From Panax quinquefolius (Eukaryota; Streptophyta; Magnoliopsida; Apiales; Araliaceae): a DNA stretch of 64,000 nt. A program made the position numbers and the translations under genes. The notes under the pieces were generated by a model. That model was not told where the DNA came from and searched no databases. It worked only from the letters and a program-made list of their open reading frames with translations. Below, piece after piece: positions 59,183 to 64,000 of the stretch (within the stretch, counting starts at the first letter, position 1; each line of letters opens with the position of its first letter). The stretch covers positions 133,203,483-133,267,482 of the forward strand of contig CM035167.1 of assembly GCA_020205615.1 (NCBI GenBank). The letters run 5' to 3'.

Positions 59183-60581
59183 TTAATCGATGAGCGCAAG
59201 TAGAGAAATAAAAGAATGGGTAGAACCCAGATCAAATAAAGTATGACTTTCATTAGAGTTTATGATAAGCTTACCCGTGATGACCTCATTCGTTTCCTTG
59301 CTTCTCCGGGAGGTCACAACAAACGCCTCCCTCAGACTACCGGCTTTTGACTTTTCCGAACTACTTTGGTGCCTCCATCCTAGTTGAATTTGTCTTCTCA
59401 GAACGACAAAAATCGAGCTAAGTGACCTTCTTCCACAATTATAACACGCTTTGACTATGGCGCAGCTTCGATCGATCGATGTGTCCTCTCCTCCGCATTT
59501 GAAGCATACGATAGGTGGTCTTTCTCCTTCCTTAACAACGGTGTCAGTGTCGACGCCTTTTCCATCATCATTGAATCTCCTTTCTTGAAATGTCCATTCT
59601 ATTGTTTTGGCCCCGATTACCACCGGTGGTTACCATATCCGCCCGTTGATTCCTCCACGCTTGTTGTCACCGCTCGATGACTACTCTCACCGGTATTATA
59701 ATTTTGCCACCGCTTCTTTTAGTCATAGCTGACTGACTCGTTATCGCTACTTCCACTAATCGAGCCCTATTTACAACATCTCAATACAAACACAGCTTTA
59801 CGAGAAATAAGATGTCGACGATTCCCGCTTCAAACCTCTTAAAAACATTCGCGCCATTCTCTCTTCATTATCCACCAAGTGGGACGAAACCGTGATAACT
59901 CCGCAAATTTTGCCTCGTATCATGACACTGGCCATATTGTTTTGTTCCAACTTGATAAACTCCACCTCCTTCATGTGGCTAATACTTTCAGAAAGTATTT
60001 GTCGCTGAATGTACCTCCCGAACTTCTCCCAAGATATCTTCAAGACAAAGAAGTCGAGTACGCTTTTACCGATTCCCACCAAGAATCATTCCCGCAAGCA
60101 ACATAAAGGCTAAAGGGAACCTTTTTCTTCCTGAGCATCCCAAGACATCAAATATCTTGTAATCTGCTTTATCCATGCTTCCGCCAAGTAAGTGGTTTTG
60201 CTTTCCCTAAACTCCGGTGGTCCCAAATTTCGAATTGTTTAATGCAAGGACCGCCCGAGAGTTTTCCGTGTTTCCACCCCACGCTTTTGGATGTGAGTCG
60301 CGCTCGCCATTGCAGCAGATAAATCGCATAAAGCCTCCTAACATTCGATCATTCATCATTTGGTCAAGGTTGTTGTTTGCATGAGGATTGTCGCCTCGAT
60401 GCACATTATCCCCGATTATCGATATGTGGTGAATCAACGATCGCTCGTGGCTCCATCTATTCTCAACATTCTCGATGTCATTTTCGACATCGCCACAAAA
60501 CAAAAGGTTAATCGACATGTAACAAATTATCTCTATATTCTCGACCGACCAATAAAATAAAGACATAAACTTAGTAGTCAT
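59183..60581 (-). pseudogene. gypsy gag, zinc knuckle and protease remnants
   Basis: 60082-59798 holds the retrotransposon gag domain (WEKFGRYI, KEVEFIKLEQNNMAS, SSHLVDNEERMARMFLRGL). 59623-59183 keeps cysteine-knuckle traces (CFKCGG, CYNCG) and the protease active-site region in the form LFDLGSTHSFIS. There the middle residue of the usual DSG/DTG triad reads Leu. The parts lie in different frames. Confidence 0.8.
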
Positions 60582-60664
60582 ACTAAATAAGGTATTCCCC
60601 GCCTCCCTCCTAGTACTATTCTCACATCTTAGCCAGGATCATATCCCTAAGCTCGATACTAACC

Positions 60665-63622
60665 GTGACGCCCCCAAAATTAGGTATACATCACCCATCT
60701 TGGGTAGTCGATACATGGTACGTAATTTAAATACAACTTACTAATATAACTGCGTGTACAATACGACATAAAACCGTGAGTTTGAATACAAATATTGTCT
60801 ACTAGATATTATACAAACTCAAAAGGAGTCCTCATTACAATTATTATCACACTATTTCACGTAATAAAGTGAGGACTACTAATGCTATCCTCCTCGACCA
60901 TTACTCCGCTCCCCGACTCGTCCCAAATTATATTCTCATTTCCTCAAGAGAATAAAGAAAAGAAAGGGTGAGCTCAACTAGCTCAAGAAGAAATATTACG
61001 ACTAAGATAATGCGTAATAAATTATCATTAGCCTACAACAAAGGTTAAACCGATAAAATATAATGAACATCAAGTTTAACTACAAATGAACCAAAGAATC
61101 CATTAAAAGAGTCAAGTAGAAAATAAAATCTACTATCTTTTATGATTTAAAAGGTTTTTCATCATCATATAGCCGAGACTCACTTTTAATAAATATTCCA
61201 CATCATCGAATCACCCCGCACTACTACCAAGGATATTCTTTAAGATCACGACCACAATTATTCATGCACTACACGCCCAAGAATAGTCAGGTATTCATTA
61301 ATGGTCATGATCATGCCAACAATCGGCCCATCAATGCACTACTACCAATCGAGGATTTTTATCACATCATTTGTAACATTACTACCATGATTACAATCGG
61401 TCAGTCTCTCGTCATAATCATACCAAGTCCATCTATGCACTACATGTGCCACGTATGACTTTCATCACATCATTTGTAACATTACTACCTACCATGATTA
61501 CAATCAATAGTCTCTCGTCATAATCATACCAAGTCCATCTATGCACTACAGCCACGTATTTACTTTTTCAACATAATATAAATACGAGGATGATGACAAT
61601 GATATAAAGAATTCAATAAAACAAGTTCAAGAATTATTTTATCCAGAATTATTAACGCCCAAATTGTCAACACGATACTGCTTTTGTAGAGAGTAAAATT
61701 CAAGAATGATCGTAAGAATATTTCCATGAAAAGATATCGATGAAACGCAAATATCAAGGATATTCTACTAATTTCATGGAGTATAAGTCAAAGTTTTAAC
61801 CAACCGGGTATAATAAAGAATGGAATAACAAAAGAAATCACCACGCATGCGATAGATCGCATGACAGCAAAAGTTATTCCAATGTAATAATAATAATCTA
61901 AACCAGTCGTCGTGAAATTCACAATCGATGTGATGTTCCAAATGTAATAATAAATGCGAATAATAAATGATGGAACCAGTCCCACAGATAAAGATATTCA
62001 TGTATGTGATATTCCAATGTCCGTGTAATAATAAAGACTAATAATAAAATGGAACCAGTGTCCGTGTAAAACACACGCATGTGATATTCCAATGTAATAA
62101 TAATAAAGATTTTAACCAGTCCTGTAAAAAAACATGTATGCATGTGATGTTCCAATGTAATAATAAATAATGTCATAATAGTAAGAATGTCACCAAGTAT
62201 AGGTAAACACACAGATACAAAGTTATTCCAATGTAATAATAAGAATGGAATAACAATAGGATTTCACCAAGTATAGGTAAATCACAGATATACAATCCAA
62301 TGTAATAATAATAAGAAATGGAATAACAAATAACAACAGTTCTTCATGAATAAGAAAGAATAACACCCTTACGGCACAAACAAATAATATTCCCTACCTT
62401 AGAAGAACCAATATCGAAAAGTGAAGTAAAGTATATCACTTTTCTTCTTTCTCTCTATAGTTTCTCTCTCTAGTTTCAATGAATTCGTAAGAAATAATGA
62501 AGGAATGAGCTTTCTATTTATAGAAAAACCGAGGGTGGCTCTTGGTCTTAACGGCGGTCAAAACGACTTCGTAATATCAAGAGACAACTACTATTCATGG
62601 AAGGGGGGTATTAACCTTTCGAACAATCAAGAGGCGCTTAACTCTCGTAATATCAAGGACAACTACTATCATGAAGGGGTAATTACTATCGACGAAGGTA
62701 ATTACTATCGACGAAGGTAAATTACTATCGACGAAGGTAATTACTATCGACGTTAACTATCGATAATCGAAGGTAAAGGTAATATATCACAAAGGTAATT
62801 ACTATCGACGAAGGTAAATACTATCGATATCTATCGACGAAGGTAAATACTATTCACAAAGGTAATTACTATCGATTTAAGGTAATTACTATTCACAAAG
62901 GTAATTACTATTCACAAAGGTAATTACTTACTATTCACAAAGAGACTCTTAGATGATGACTCTTAGATGATACATATATACGCCCCCATAAAATAATCAA
63001 ACTTACCACAAACGCCTCATAATGTACTTTTATATACATCAAGGATCGAATAAATATTACCACAAATCATTTTATTTTTAATCAACACATTTTTAATCTT
63101 TCAACAATTATTAATCATTTATAACTTGTCGCCTCAATTAATAATATAACATATTATACAGATGATAATCGCGACAATAATCAATCAATAATATAAGAGA
63201 TATGATGCAAAGAATTATCGAAGTAATAATCGAGTATAGCTAAGTTGACTTCTCACGAAGATCAATAATCAATACCGCAGCTACTACTAACAAACGCGCC
63301 AGACATCGCATTTCTTTTACCACCGTAGTTCAACAGCTTTAACTCTAACACCTCCGCCAAGTTATTTTTATAGAAAGATAATTTTGTCGCTTTTCTAACT
63401 ACGACAATACTTCCGCTAGGGGTCCACTAATGATCGAGCCGAGTCATTGCATTTAATATTCCCCGACAAAAAGAATATTCCCCACCAAACGTAATATTTT
63501 ATAACAACTTGCTTACTTTTTGCAAAATTTATAAATATTACCCACAACTATAACATTATATCAAATTTATTCCATAATATTCAAAAATAATATTTATAGA
63601 AAATTCATCTTTATTTATAAAA
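60665..63622 (-). repeat. 5' LTR of the gypsy chromovirus
   Basis: 2958-base LTR aligned with 53013-55868. It also holds the sub-repeats (about 61850-62340) and a minisatellite at 62677-62942 in which GACGAAGG and CACAAAGG versions of the unit are mixed. At its outer edge the match stops at TTATTTATAAAA; the last bases of the LTR are missing. Confidence 0.83.
62677..62942. repeat. minisatellite inside the 5' LTR
   Basis: Counterpart of the array at 54942-55192 with more unit variants, including partial units (ATCGATATCTATCG) and TATTCACAAAGG copies clustered at the right end. Confidence 0.85.
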
Positions 63623-64000
63623 TAGTGAATCCGGATAGATTGGTACATACGTTGTTTGCTTCATTGGATGAGGATGATTGATCTCACGATCATTTGTGTG
63701 GAGACACTAAAGAAAGTATGTAGGTGCTTATTAGAGAATAAGTTCAATTGAACGTGGCTCGCTAAGGAATACCTAATGGAGTTTTACTTGCACTGTCAAT
63801 AGGAATTCCAAAGAGTGATAGTAGTACTGAAGTAATCCTTGGACTTGAGATCATCATAGTATCTTGTGTATGATGAGTTATACTTTGACTTATTCCTTAA
63901 GACACTTAGGGTATATCAAAGGGTATGCTTGGGTATAATAAGTTGTACGTGGAGATAATGTATGATCAATAAAGAATCTACCACTTCTAATAAAAGAAGA
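63623..64000. other. unassigned right edge
   Basis: About 380 bases of less AT-rich sequence without an ORF (landmarks GGAGTTTTACTTGCACTGTC and AATCCTTGGACTTGAGATCA). The style suggests the non-coding part of another retroelement continuing past the window, but I could not identify it. Confidence 0.35.

Larger units (their letters stand above)
53013..63622 (-). mobile_element. Ty3/gypsy chromovirus (Tekay/Del-like), degraded, LTR tips missing
   Basis: A second member of the family at 20407-28755, in minus orientation: 5' LTR 60665-63622, primer-binding site TTAGTATCGAGCTTAGG (60646-60662, minus), gag to integrase, purine tract 55869-55883, 3' LTR 53013-55868. The outermost bases of both LTRs are absent: the left lacks TGTGACGCCCCC and the right lacks a GTCGGGTCTACA-like tip. 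No target duplication can be seen. All coding domains are present in order but split by many small indels. Confidence 0.85.

Noticed and set aside
53013..63622. Endogenous plant pararetrovirus
   Set aside because: Domain order, LTRs, primer-binding site and chromodomain wording identify a Ty3/gypsy retrotransposon; no movement or coat protein is present.

Overview
The window is nuclear DNA from a flowering plant, most likely a eudicot. It is AT-rich, with intron-containing genes, plant LTR retrotransposons, MITEs and an isolated cytosolic tRNA gene. Local expansion of divergent FAD2-type desaturases fits asterid families that make acetylenic lipids (Apiaceae, Araliaceae, Asteraceae, Solanaceae), but nothing here fixes the species.

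Positions 1-18300 hold a FAD2-like cluster. Two almost identical 384-residue enzymes (CDS 1548-2702 and 16928-18082, both plus strand) each have a 5'-UTR intron ending just before the ATG. Between them, on the minus strand, lies a third, clearly different FAD2-like gene (14440-13295, 381 residues) with no apparent 5'-UTR intron. All keep three histidine boxes and a C-terminal ER-retrieval-type motif. The duplicated pair carries HECDHH and HVCHH instead of the usual HECGHH and HVAHH, so acetylenase-type or other altered chemistry is plausible but unproven. The space between them holds a hAT-type MITE with perfect 8-bp target duplications, further MITEs, a 2.64-kb solo LTR with a 5-bp duplication, and a broken hAT transposase gene.

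Positions 20400-28760 are a Ty3/gypsy element in minus orientation with complete ends (TSD ATACA). It is non-autonomous: gag and protease remnants remain, the RT-to-integrase part is missing, and a 57-bp tandem array of about 13 copies sits near its 3' LTR. A tRNA-Lys(UUU) gene follows at 30365-30436, beside a Stowaway-like MITE.

Positions 31063-49886 (minus) are a complete gene for the beta subunit of adaptor complex AP-3 (AP3B/PAT2 type). Eleven coding exons join in frame to 1134 residues. Intron 4 carries a Ty1/copia element (42494-47143, TSD on plus strand CTCTA) in the same orientation as the gene. Intron 9 carries a GC-ended hAT-type MITE, and intron 5 holds exon-like islands I cannot explain.

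Positions 49900-53000 show no gene. From 53013 to 63622 lies a second Ty3/gypsy element of the same family, a Tekay/Del-like chromovirus on the minus strand. Gag, protease, RT, RNase H, integrase and chromodomain are recognisable but broken by many small indels, and the outer tip of each LTR is missing. The last 380 bases are unassigned.
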